Positions 13,854-25,322 of a stretch of DNA of 64,000 nucleotides are shown here, in pieces (within the stretch, counting starts at the first letter, position 1; each line of letters starts with the position of its first letter). Source of the DNA: Helichrysum umbraculigerum (taxonomy: Eukaryota; Streptophyta; Magnoliopsida; Asterales; Asteraceae); NCBI GenBank assembly GCA_949592205.1, contig CATIUR010000005.1, forward strand, positions 107,009,277-107,073,276, read 5' to 3'. The position numbers and the translations under genes are program-made. Below the pieces are notes generated by a model that did not search any database, was not told the DNA's origin, and saw only the letters and a program-made list of their open reading frames with translations.

Positions 13854-15544
13854 TTCTCCCCTTGTTAGGAGAATTTCGTCCCGAAATTTGTTCGTAATAA
13901 TTATCGATGTGTCGCAGTAATGGTCTGTGCATTATCTAAGAAAGTCCGTGAGACTGTTGTGAGTGGGACGACACCTATCTAGTGTTACCTTCCTCCCGTT
14001 GTTGGACTATTGCCCTACTGGCGACTAAAGTAATAGTGAGAATAAGTTTCGATATGTTTAACCATTTTGTCAGTTACAGTAATTTCAGTCAGTCAGCTAG
14101 TCGCTAAGGTGTAGCTACTCTTTGCACTAGTAGCCTAAAGTAAAGCAGTAACTTTTACTGCGTTCGTACAGTTTGTAACAGTCAGTAGCGTCGTAGCACA
14201 ACTTAGACTCTACCAGTTTCATATAGAAACGAGATGGTTTAGCATAATTTAGTTTTTATGTGGGATGTTAGCCAAAATATAAATTTTATATGGGATGTTA
14301 CCCAGCATATTAAAGTTAACCGGTATGTTCTCCGGTATAAATAGCGTAGGATATGTTATTCCTATATGTGGGAAATATCTAGGCTATGTTCCCTGAAAGG
14401 TGAGCTAAACCACGTCTCATATATAGAAACTTTTAGAAACTAAATTGTCATTTTTCCCTAACCCTATCGTGCACTTAAAATCTAGGGACAACATAAAAGA
14501 TATCAAGCAGCAAGTAAGATCTATCAAAGTAAATAGTATAAAGGTAGTCAGGTCATTAGTGAGTGACCATACCCTCGTCCTCAAATTCGGGTCTTGATAG
14601 ATTTTTCTTATTAGTAGCAAGAATGTTCATTGTATACTGTGAAATTTTGTTGACCATCCAGGGTTTAAAATTTGTATAAAGTTGCGTACTATAAATAAGT
14701 TTACACGGTTATGAATTTTTGAGAATTGTATAAAACATTTCATGAGATATTTTGTAAAATGTTTGTTAGAAATACATTTGTTAGAAAACCACGATGATGA
14801 AAGTCGGTTGAAAACTTTGAAGTCCGTTGAATACTTGAGTCGATAAATGGTTCCGTTGAAACCCTTGTCAGCGACAAAGTTTTGAAAATTTTGTTTAACA
14901 AAATCTGTTCAAAAACAGAAGTTATGAAAAGTTTTGGGGTAAAAGCATGTTAAAATTTGTTGGAACTAGTTTTCCTAGGATACACCTAACGGTACGGTGG
15001 AGTACGTTGTAGAATGTTATATACGTATAATCAGGTAGGCGGAGTAAGTAAATACTAATTCCCGTTCTTCATATCGAAGAACGTTGGAGTAGCTATATTT
15101 GTCGTTTTCCGTAGTGTAGGTAGTAACAAAAGTATCATTGGATAAGGCCTATTCCTATACCTTCAGTATATAATAGCCTATAGAGTAGTATGCAATCGAG
15201 GCCTATATATGTATATATACCTATATCACATAATAGCCTAATCATATATTTATATACCATATATACCTATATATTCACCTAGCCGTGTCTAGCACAAAGC
15301 AATTAGAAGTCCCGGTTCTCTCGTGGTCAGAGTCAGCTAATGCATTCCTGTTCAATATAACCCCTTTCAGATCTTACATCATATTTGTTTAATTGTACAT
15401 AGTTATCTACGCTATGTTAAATTAAACTCGTATGATGTAATCACTGAACCAGTTATATCTAATGAGGAATACTGCCTAATGGTCATAGTCTAGGCCCACT
15501 ACATGCAACCAAGTTCATTATAACCTTAGGCTCTGATACCAATC
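13854..15544 (-). mobile_element. Element A internal region, unit 2 (non-autonomous)
   Basis: Same content as unit 1: polypurine tract, noncoding body, leader and PBS (15529-15542). The leader hairpin is at 15374-15440; its loop reads TATCTA (15404-15409), so the loop palindrome is broken in this unit only. Confidence 0.85.
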
Positions 15545-17047
15545 TGTCACACCCCCTTTTTTGGGTTGCGGAAGCGAATCGGGTCGGGCGTGACTAATCA
15601 ATAACAAAGCACCAAGATACATAGCAAACGACTCTAAATGAGACGTTTTAGAAAATACATTACAATTCGAAAGTAATACAAAGTTTTATATCATAAAGAT
15701 ACATCATTAGTGAGTTCGCAAAATGAAACTGAAGATTTTAAATACATAATCAAACTACAAAAGATAATGCAGGTAAAATCTTCGTAAATGTGTATGCATA
15801 TGACTCGAGCTAGCTTAGCATAATAGTAGATCCTGCTAGGCCATCCTACTGTGGCTGCGTACCTGAGAATACATTACTAAAAAGCGTCAACCAAAAAGGT
15901 TGGTGAATCTCACAGGTTTATAGTAAGTAAATCAATTGAACACAATTTAGTATAAGAGTCCACAAAAGCAGTATCGTAGTAAAAGTGTTTGCACAATTTG
16001 AGTAAACAGTAAGGAAGTTTATACATGTAATCATTCGGTAATCAGTCATTGTTTCACTGCCATCGGGTAGTAACCCATGGTAGCAAGTAAGTAGTTGTCC
16101 AGTAATCAATCATTGCACCTTTGCAATAGGGTAGTAACCCTTAGTAGTATTCCGGTAGTTTATCATTGTATCAGTGCCATCAGGTAGTAACCCATGGTAG
16201 TAATCCAGTAAAGTAGTAAGTAATCATTTCACGAGTGGAATAGGGTTTGATATACATGCTGTGAGCATCATAGTCGAAGCTTAACAATCAGTGATTTTGC
16301 CCCCGTGAGTGCTAATCCAAAAACACTCATATGTAACGAGTAGAAAACACCTGTTTATACGAGTAACGGTTCGTGGTGGCGCTACCACCCCAGGTGGGGA
16401 TTGTCAGTCCCATATGGATCCATATACTAAAACTCGCGCTTATCCGATAACTGACGACTATGATTTAGAGGCCTTCATTGGATTAAACGTAACTCAAGCA
16501 GTACCGTATATCAGTAAGTCCGTACATTTGTAAATCAGTAAATCAGTGAGTCGGTAAGTCGATGAGACTGTAAGTGTATTAAGTCTGTAAGACCGTAAGT
16601 CGGTAAACGGTAATTCAGTAACACAGTGAGTCGGTTAAGTACACAGTGAATCAGCAAGGTACAACAGTTTGTAAAGTTTGTAAAATAATGGTTCGATGAG
16701 TACAAGTCAAACTAGTAATTTAGTAAAAACAACAATTTCAGGTATTCAAGTAAAATCAAGTAATGCATCTCCCCAAAACAGTAAAAAGGGGCCGTGAGAC
16801 TCACCTGTGGGTGCTAGTGTTCCTAATCGCCAGTAATATCCCATCCGTAATCTTCTAATATCCTAAACGTAAGAGATATATTAATAATAGTATTTGGTAG
16901 CTTGTCAAATTATACACATGGTTTAATTGTTTAGACGGATCGTTTAAGTCAAAATATGTAACATTCATTGGTGTTTCTTAAATTTAGAACATTTGTATCA
17001 CTTGAGTAGTAACTCTTGTTAAGTATATATATACATGTACGTAGTTG

Positions 17048-17123
<76 letters not shown>

Positions 17124-18775
17124 TTTATAAGTTCTATTTATATTGTAACTTTACGAAAGTAAATTATCCATTCTCGTTAAAATTACACATTCCAAATAAT
17201 AACTCGAGTAGTTTTACATTTTATGGTTTAGTGGTTCATTGGGCTCGGCCCAACACTTAGCCCGTTTACAAAACAACTCAATCTGGCCCAAATCACTAAG
17301 CCCAGCATTTAACTTTAACCCCTTTGGCCCAATTACTAAAAAGAATAACATAAAGTCAAAACTGGTCATAGGCAGGTTCGAACCTGTGACCCTTGGGTTC
17401 CAATCATGTGATCTAGCCAGCAGGCTATGGCTTCACTTTGTTAATATATTGCTAGGTATATATATTTATGTAGATATATATCTATTAGCTTTTGTAAAAT
17501 GTGAGTGTTTTTGTATCAACCCATCGTGTAACCCATCACCCCTCGGGTTCCCTTATTTTAGCGACTTGCTATAATAGTTCTTGACTCGAGCTGCAACCTC
17601 GAATAGCTACCATCTAAGTCTCATTTTTAGGCACCATAACGTGACTCGTTTGGCTAGAGAACAAGACCCGATCGGCTGGACTGTTCTCATCACCAAATAT
17701 ATAATACAAGTTGTGGGCTAATCTGTGAATATGTACATAAACTAGCTATGGGTTAATTCACAAATTATATATGTATGTACGTACGCTAATAGTTTCCTTG
17801 GGTTTTTCAGTTTCCAACTCAGACGATCATTTCACAATCCGTTTTCTAACTTTTAAATCTCGGCATATACCCAACGAATATAACAATTTAACACAACATT
17901 TTCAAGTTTATAAATATGTATGTTTAAAGGAAAATGATGCTCACGGTTGCGATGGGAGCCGAGGTGGTGGTGCCAAGGTGGTGCTCGGTGGTGATGGTGA
18001 TGCGGTAACGATGATGATAATGAAGACGATGGTGATGATGTTGTTTCAATTCGCTCCTTTTCTTGCTTCCTCCGATTATGGTAATGATCCGAATGGTGGT
18101 GATCCGGGGGTGGTTGTGTAAGTGATTCGAGAGATTGAGATAGATGGTAATGATGATCGATTGATAAAATGATGATGATTATTGTAATATGTTGTTGCTT
18201 ATCATTATTGTTGTTGTTTTATGGTTTTTATTGTTGAAGAAAAGAACCGATCGAGAGTGATAATAGATGAAAAAATGAGGTAGATAGAATGAGTTCTATG
18301 TATGTATGTGTGTGTTGGTCAACAAAATAAACAAGATCCCAAATATAAGGGATGTGTTTGAGATGCGTATGGGAGAAGACAAAAAAAAAAGGCCGGCCAT
18401 CTCCAATAATTGGAGGTGGTTGGTCCCAATTTGTAGTACAAAATACCCGCGTTCGTTTACCCGATCGTTATGTAGTATAATCTTTTCAAATGATAAATTT
18501 CTAAAAATATAATCGTTTATATTTTTAATCGAAGTACTTTGTAAAAATATTTTTAACGAGGTGTAAAAATATATCTTTGTTTCAACTCGTTTTGACGGAT
18601 AGTTTTCTGTATCCAAAAGTGTTTCGAATAATTCTCTGAGTAAATAAATATTATTTCGAACAAAAATATTTCGTTTGGAGATGTTTTGTACTAACTTTTA
18701 TTTAGAAGTTTTCCGAGTGCTTTCAGATTGAATATAAAGGTTATTAAATAATCTTTGAACATTACTATATATATA

Positions 18776-18834
<59 letters not shown>

Positions 18835-18926
18835 CTTGTACACTTCAGCAGTTTGAGTATATAATACTTGAATTAAAAAGTTTAAATTTGGACCAAATTT
18901 TGGGTCATTTTTGACCAGGTGTCACA
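15545..18926 (-). repeat. Element A LTR, copy 3 (shared by two units)
   Basis: A 3382-bp LTR with a PBS on the left and a polypurine-tract complement on the right (here TTCTCTCCTTGTT, one change). It carries the tRNA-like segment (17366-17433) and TA tracts as in copies 1 and 2. Confidence 0.9.
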
Positions 18927-20617
18927 TTCTCTCCTTGTTAGGAGAATTTCGTCCCGAAATTTGTTCGTAATAATTATCGATGTGTCGCAGTAATGGTCTG
19001 TTCATTATCTAAGAAAGTCCGTGAGACTGTTGTGAGTGGGACGACACCTATCAAGTGTTACCTTCCTCCTGTTGTTGGACTATTGCCCTACTGGCGACTA
19101 AAGTAATAGTGAGAATAAGTTTCGATATGTTTAACCATTTTGTCAGTTACAGTAATTTCAGTCAGTCAGCTAGTCGCTAAGGTGTAGCTACTCTTTGCTC
19201 TAGTAGCCTAAAGTAAAGCAGTAACTTTTACTGCGTTCGTACAGTTTGTAACAGTCAGTAGCGTCGTAGCACAACTTAGACTCTACCAGTTTCATATAGA
19301 AACGAGATGGTTTAGCATAATTTAGTGTTTATGTGGGATGTTAGCCAAAATATAAATTTTATATGGGATGTTACCCAGCATATTAAAGTTAACCGGTATG
19401 TTCTCCGGTATAAATAGCGTAGGATATGTTATTCCTATATGTGGGAAATATCTAGGCTATGTTCCCTGAAAGGTGAGCTAAACCACGTCTCATATATAGA
19501 AACTTTTAGAAACTAAATTGTCATTTTTCCCTAACCCTATCGTGCACTTAGAATCTAGGGACAACATAAAAGATATCAAGCAGCAAGTAAGATCTATCAA
19601 AGTAAATAGTATAAAGGTAGTCAGGTCATTAGTGAGTGACCATACCCTCGTCCTCAAATTCGGGTCTTGATAGATTTTTCTTATTAGTAGCAAGAATGTT
19701 CATTGTATACTGTGAAATTTTGTTGACCATCCAGGGTTTAAAATTTGTATAAAGTTGCGTACTATAAATAAGTTTACACGGTTATGAATTTTTGAGAATT
19801 GTATAAAACATTTCATGAGATATTTTGTAAAATGTTTGTTAGAAATACATTTGTTAGAAAACCACGGTGATGAAAGTCGGTTGAAAACTTTGAAGTCCGT
19901 TGAATACTTGAGTCGATAAATGGTTCCGTTGAAACCCTTGTCAGCGACAAAGTTTTGAAAATTTTATTTAACAAAATCTGTTCAAAAACAGAAGTTATGA
20001 AAAGTTTTGGGGTAAAAGCATGTTAAAATTTGTTGGAACTAGTTTTCCTAGGATACACCTAACGGTACGGTGGAGTACGTTGTAGAATGTTATATACGTA
20101 TAATCAGGTAGGCGGAGTAAGTAAATACTAATTCCCGTTCTTCATATCGAAGAACGTTGGAGTAGCTATATTTGTCGTTTTCCGTAGTGTAGGTAGTAAC
20201 AAAAGTATCATTGGATAAGGCCTATTCCTATACCTTCAGTATATAATAGCCTATAGAGTAGTATGCAATCGAGGCCTATATATGTATATATACCTATATC
20301 ACATAATAGCCTAATCATATATTTATATACCATATATACCTATATATTCACCTAGCCGTGTCTAGCACAAAGCAATTAGAAGTCCCGGTTCTCTCGTGGT
20401 CAGAGTCAGCTAATGCATTCCTGTTCAATATAACCCCTTTCAGATCTTACATCATCTTTGTTTAATTGTACATAGTTAGCTACGCTATGTTAAATTAAAC
20501 TCGTATGATGTAATCACTGAACCAGTTATATCTAATGAGGAATACTGCCTAACGGTCATAGTCTAGGCCCACTACATGCAACCTAGTTCATTATAACCTT
20601 AGGCTCTGATACCAATC
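18927..20617 (-). mobile_element. Element A internal region, unit 3 (non-autonomous)
   Basis: Same content as units 1 and 2. The leader hairpin is at 20447-20513 with loop palindrome TAGCTA (20477-20482); PBS at 20602-20615. It adjoins the chimeric LTR. Confidence 0.85.
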
Positions 20618-22026
20618 TGTCACACCCCCTTTTTTGGGTTGCGGAAGCGAATCGGGTCGGGCGTGACTAATCAATAACAAAGCACCAAGATACATAGCAA
20701 ACGACTCTAAATGAGACGTTTTAGAAAATACATTACATTTCGAAAGTAATACAAAGTTTTATATCATAAAGATACATCATTAGTGAGTTCGCAAAATGAA
20801 ACTGAAGATTTTAAATACATAATCAAACTACAAAAGATAATGCAGGTAAAATCTTCGTAAACGTGTATGCATACGACTCGAGCTAGCTTAGCATAATAGT
20901 AGATCCTGCTAGGCCATCCTACTGTGGCTGCGTACCTGAGAATACATTACTAAGAAGCGTCAACCAAAAAGGTTGGTGAATCTCACAGGTTTATAGTAAG
21001 TAAATCAATTGAACACAATTAAGTATAACAGTCCACAAAAGCAGTATCGTAGTAAAAGTGTTTGCACAATTTGAGTAAACAGTAAGGAAGTTTATACGTG
21101 TAATCATTCGGTAATCAGTCATTGTTTCAGTGCCATCGGGTAGTAACCCATGGTAGCAAGTAAGTAGTTGTCCAGTAATCAATCATTGCACCTTTGCAAT
21201 AGGGTAGTAACCCTTAGTAGTATTCCGGTAGTTTATCATTGTATCAGTGCCATCAGGTAGTAACCCATGGTAGTAATCCAGTAAAGTAGTAAGTAATCAT
21301 TTCACGAGTGGAATAGGGTTTGATATACATGCTGTGAGCATCATAGTCGAAGCTTAACAATCAGTGATTTTGCCCCCGTGAGTGCTAATCCAAAAACACT
21401 CATATGTAACGAGTAGAAAACACCTGTTTATACGAGTAACGGTTCGTGGTGGCGCTACCACCCTAGGTGGGGATTGTCAGTCGCATATGGATCCATATAC
21501 TAAAACTCGCGCTTATCCGATAACCGACGACTATGATTCAGAGGCCTTCATTGGATTAAACGTAACTCAAGCAGTACCATATATCAGTAAGTCCGTACAT
21601 TTGTAAATCAGTAAATCAGTGAGTCGGTAAGTCGATGAGACTGTAAGTGTATTAAGTCTGTAAGACCGTAAGTCGGTAAACGGTAATTCAGTAACACAGT
21701 GAGTCGGTTAAGTACACAGTGAATCAGCAAGGTACAACAGTTTGTAAAGTTTGTAAAATAATGGTTCGATGAGTACAAGTCAAACTAGTAATTTAGTAAA
21801 AACAGCAATTTCAGGTATTCAAGTAAAATCAAGTAATGCATCTCCCCAAAACAGTAAAAAGGGGCCGTGAGACTCACCTGTGGGTGCTAGCGTTCCTAAT
21901 CGCCAATAATATCCCATCCGTAATCTTCTAATATCCTAAACGTAAGAGATATATTAATAATAGTATTTGGTAGCTTGTCAAATTATACACATGGTTTAAG
22001 TGTTTTGATTGTGTTTTCGAAGCCGT

Positions 22027-22115
22027 TACGGAATCTAAGTACGGGGGTCCGGGGGCAGCGCCCTTGGTAGCGGGGTCCAAGGGGCGGCAGCCCCAGGCGG
22101 GGGTCGTGCTGCCAG
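22027..22115. repeat. G-rich minisatellite in B-type LTR (left copy)
   Basis: Units of the form GGGGTCCAAGGGGC(N)GCAGCCCC. The right B LTR (39885-39990) has one additional unit, so the array varies in copy number. Confidence 0.7.
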
Positions 22116-22255
22116 GTCAGCTTGGAAAATTTTTATTTCTACTATATTGCTTTGACGAAAAATGCATCTGGAACCGAATTTGGGTAAAATCAGGTGTTAA
22201 AATTTTAGGTCTCGACACTTAGTAAAATTCTGTGTTTTCTGGTTTTTGCGACGTT

Positions 22256-22514
22256 GGGTGCGACGTCGCAGGTCCTGACTGCGACGTTGATCATTGCGTC
22301 GCTATGTGCGACTTTCGCAATTTAATGCGACGTTGTGCGTGGCGTCGATATATGCGACGTTGTTAATTTCTGCTACGTAAGGGCTTGCGTCGCTATACGC
22401 GACGTCGGCAACTTAATGCGACGTTAATGACGATGTCGCTATATGCGACATGGTGACTGGTGTTGCGACGTTGCAACTGACGTCGCAATTGGGCCAACCC
22501 AGATGCGACGTCGG
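22256..22514. repeat. TGCGACGT motif array (B-type LTR, left copy)
   Basis: About 17 close matches to TGCGACGT or its complement in some 260 bp, ten of them containing exact GCGACGT/ACGTCGC, in both orientations and irregularly spaced. The right B LTR has the same array at 40118-40388. C carries an analogous array with a different extension (TGCGACACAA) at the equivalent place. Confidence 0.85.
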
Positions 22515-23389
22515 AGTCTGTTCAGATTCCGGTGGCCGGAAAATCGGTCGAAAGGCTTCCGTTCGGTCCAAATCTTTTACCCAACCCATATTTGGACATT
22601 ATAAGTTGATACAAACCGCAAACAAGTACAAACACTTAAAAACGAGAGGTTTCGGGATTTGTCGGAAACTTACAAAGTGTCGGATGAAAAATCCGAAAAG
22701 ATAGGATGATAGATCGTGATGCGGTGAACGTTTTCTTCCAAAGGGCCGAGGTGATCCGAGCGGGTTTCGTATTCCTTTTTGGCGATTTAATGGGGTGGTG
22801 GGGGTTTTTCTTTTTAGAGAGAAAAAGGGAGAGGAGGGAGTAAGAGAGAGAAAGAGTGAGGTGAAAGTGAAAGAAAGAGGAGGGAGTTGGGGTTTAACCT
22901 CCAACTTTCAGTCTCCGCAATTGCGTTCCGTGCGGTGTTTGTTTTCTCCGTCGTTCAAACGTTAAATAATTATTTTACATATTAATTATTAAGTTTTAAA
23001 ATATAAATTATTACGCGATATTTTATTTAAATACTTTACAAATCAATTTAAATTTGGGTTATAAAATGTAAATTTGTTTATCTAGTTTGCGCGTTTTATT
23101 TTAAATTGTGCAAGTTCTGTTTGTACGATACGAATTGTAATTCGAGTATTATAAAAATGATATTTTTAACATACCAGTGTTACTTCATAGGATTGGTCAC
23201 CAACGTCCATATTAGATTGAATCGAAATACATTCGATTTAAATTGCGTACGATTTAATCAAATCGCATTTTCGTATATATTCAACAATATATATAATTTG
23301 ATACATTAATTAGCCTAACACAGAACTAATTACATGTACTAACATATGATTAGGCACTAATTACTAGTCCTAATTTGGCGGGTGTTACA

Positions 23390-23402
23390 TTCTCCCCCTG
23401 TT
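23390..23402 (-). other. Polypurine tract of element B
   Basis: The minus strand reads AACAGGGGGAGAA immediately before the 3' LTR, the expected plus-strand primer position. It is preceded by the block TTTCGGGACGAAATTCTTCT. Confidence 0.85.
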
Positions 23403-23423
23403 AGAAGAATTTCGTCCCGAAAT

Positions 23424-25322
23424 TTAGTTCGAAGTCGTGTTTGATGTAGAATCAGTGAATAGTTGAGGATATTTGAGTCGCATTTGGTCTTCCCGTTCCC
23501 AGGTGAATTCCGGACCGCGCCGCGAATTCCATCTGACCTTGACGATGGGAATACGACTTTGTTTTAATTGTTTGACCTCACGGTCCATGATTTCGGCGGG
23601 TTCCTCAACGAAGTGAAGTTTATCGTCAACACGAATTTCATCAAGTGGGATAATAAGTGTCTCATCGGACAGACATTTCTTCAAGTTCGAAATGTGAAAG
23701 GTAGGGTGCACGCTGCTGAGTTCGGATGGCAGCTGCAATCGATAAGCTACGGGGCCAATCCGTTCGAGGATCTTAAAAGGCCCGATGTACCTGGGATTTA
23801 ACTTCCCGCGTTTGCCAAAACGGATGAAGCCTTTCCAAGGCGATACTTTTAAGAGTACTCGATCCCCAACTTGGAACTCGAGTGGTTTGCGTCTCACGTC
23901 AGCATAACTTTTCTGACGATCACGTGCGGCTTTGAGTCGGTTTTGGATTTCCACAATTTTCTCAGTGGTGGCGTGTATGAGTTCAGGACCAGTGAGTTGA
24001 CTATCTCCCACTTCAGTCCAACAGATCGGTGATCGGCACTTACGACCGTACAGTGCCTCAAAAGGTGCAGCCTTAATGCTGGCGTGATAGCTGTTATTGT
24101 ACGAGAATTCGCACAACGGTAGATGTCTTTCCCAGTTTGTACCGAAATTAACTACGCAGGCGCGTAGCATATCTTCTAGTGTCTGAATGGTTCGTTCACT
24201 TTGGCCATCGGTTTGAGGGTGGTACGCGGTACTCATATCGAGACGGGTACCCAATGCTTTTTGAAGTGACTGCCAAAAGTGAGAGGCGAAACGGGCATCC
24301 CTGTCAGAGATGATCGAGATTGGAACGCCGTGATGAGAAACGATTTCCTTGATGTTGATTTGTGCAAGGCGCTCCATTTTATCGTTTTCTTTGATTGCCA
24401 GGAAATGAGCAGATTTGGTGAGACGATCGACGATCACCCAAATGGTATCGCAACCGCTCGACGACTTGGGTAGTTTGGTTATGAAATCCATGGCAATTTG
24501 TTCCCATTTCCATTCAGGGATTTCAGGTTGTTGGAGTAAACCAGGAGGTTTTTGATGTTCGGTTTTGACTTTTGAGCAAGTAAGGCACTTGCTGACATAA
24601 GTGGCGATTTCGGCTTTCATGTTTGGCCACCAATAAAATTCCTTGATGCCGTGGTACATCTTATCGGATCTCGGATGGATAGAATATTTAGACTTGTGAG
24701 CTTCATCCATCACCAAGTCTCGTAGGTTCCCGAAATTAGGCAACCAAATTCGGTTTGAGGAATACCTAATCCCGTTAAATTTGATTTCAAATTGTTTGTC
24801 AATACCCCGTAAGGCTTCATTTTTGATGTTTTCAGGTTTCAGGGCTTCGATCTGAGCGGTATGAATTTGAATGGTAAGATCGTTATGAATGGTCATACTG
24901 AGGGCTCGGACTCGAAGTGGTTTTGGTCGCTCCTTTCGACTGAAGGCGTCGGCTACCACATTAGCCTTCCCTGGATGGTACTTGATCTCGCAATCGTAAT
25001 CGGTAAGCAACTCGACCCATCGACGTTGCCTCATATTGAGATCCTTCTGATCGAATATATGTTGGAGACTTTTGTGGTCGGTAAAGATTGTGCACTTAGT
25101 GCCGTAGAGATAATGTCTCCAGATTTTGAGGGCAAAAACAACAGCTCCAAGTTCGAGATCATGAGTGGTGTAGTTCTTTTCGTGAATTTTCAGCTGTCGT
25201 GAGGCATAGGCAATGACTTTGTCTCGTTGCATCAGTACGCAACCGAGACCTTGGTGAGAAGCATCGCAGTATACCACGAAGTCATCGGTGCCTTCGGTAG
25301 TGATAGAATTGGAGCACTGCAA
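23424..25322 (-). CDS. pol: Element B pol, downstream part: RNase H, integrase, chromodomain
   Basis: This frame continues the polyprotein that starts at 27886, in a shifted frame. In order it has RNase H (YCDASHQGLGCVLMQ near residue 18, TDHKSLQHIF near 80), the integrase zinc-binding region (H...H...CLTCSKVK, about residues 215-255), the catalytic core with D, D and E (MDFITKLP, SDRDARF, QTDGQSERTIQTLEDML), a GPY/F-type module (YIGPFKILERIGPVAYRLQ) and a C-terminal chromodomain (KVRWNSRRGPEFTWERED). The chromodomain binds marked chromatin and guides integration in this clade. Compared with C, one base is missing near 25290, which moves RNase H out of frame with RT; the listed start at 25322 is therefore only the frame's first ATG, not a true initiation site. 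Everything downstream of that lesion appears intact. Tekay/Del-type chromovirus is a firm family call. Confidence 0.9.
   Translation of the reverse strand: MQCSNSITTEGTDDFVVYCDASHQGLGCVLMQRDKVIAYASRQLKIHEKNYTTHDLELGAVVFALKIWRHYLYGTKCTIFTDHKSLQHIFDQKDLNMRQRRWVELLTDYDCEIKYHPGKANVVADAFSRKERPKPLRVRALSMTIHNDLTIQIHTAQIEALKPENIKNEALRGIDKQFEIKFNGIRYSSNRIWLPNFGNLRDLVMDEAHKSKYSIHPRSDKMYHGIKEFYWWPNMKAEIATYVSKCLTCSKVKTEHQKPPGLLQQPEIPEWKWEQIAMDFITKLPKSSSGCDTIWVIVDRLTKSAHFLAIKENDKMERLAQINIKEIVSHHGVPISIISDRDARFASHFWQSLQKALGTRLDMSTAYHPQTDGQSERTIQTLEDMLRACVVNFGTNWERHLPLCEFSYNNSYHASIKAAPFEALYGRKCRSPICWTEVGDSQLTGPELIHATTEKIVEIQNRLKAARDRQKSYADVRRKPLEFQVGDRVLLKVSPWKGFIRFGKRGKLNPRYIGPFKILERIGPVAYRLQLPSELSSVHPTFHISNLKKCLSDETLIIPLDEIRVDDKLHFVEEPAEIMDREVKQLKQSRIPIVKVRWNSRRGPEFTWEREDQMRLKYPQLFTDSTSNTTSN

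Larger units (their letters stand above)
20618..23389 (-). repeat. Chimeric LTR: A-type U5 side joined to B-type U3 side
   Basis: Positions 20618 to about 22000 match the A LTRs, beginning TGTCACACC beside an A-type PBS. From about 22000 to 23389 the sequence matches the B LTR at 39845-41263, including the G-rich minisatellite, the TGCGAC motif array and the terminal GGCGGGTGTTACA. The switch occurs inside TTTAAGTGTTTTGATTG, with little shared sequence. It acts as 5' LTR for A unit 3 and 3' LTR for B. Confidence 0.85.

Noticed and set aside
22599..22904. Ser/Phe/Pro-rich frames (also at 29762-30061, 37185-37424, 40472-40816)
   Set aside because: They come from a purine-rich AGAGAAAG stretch of the LTR translated on the opposite strand.
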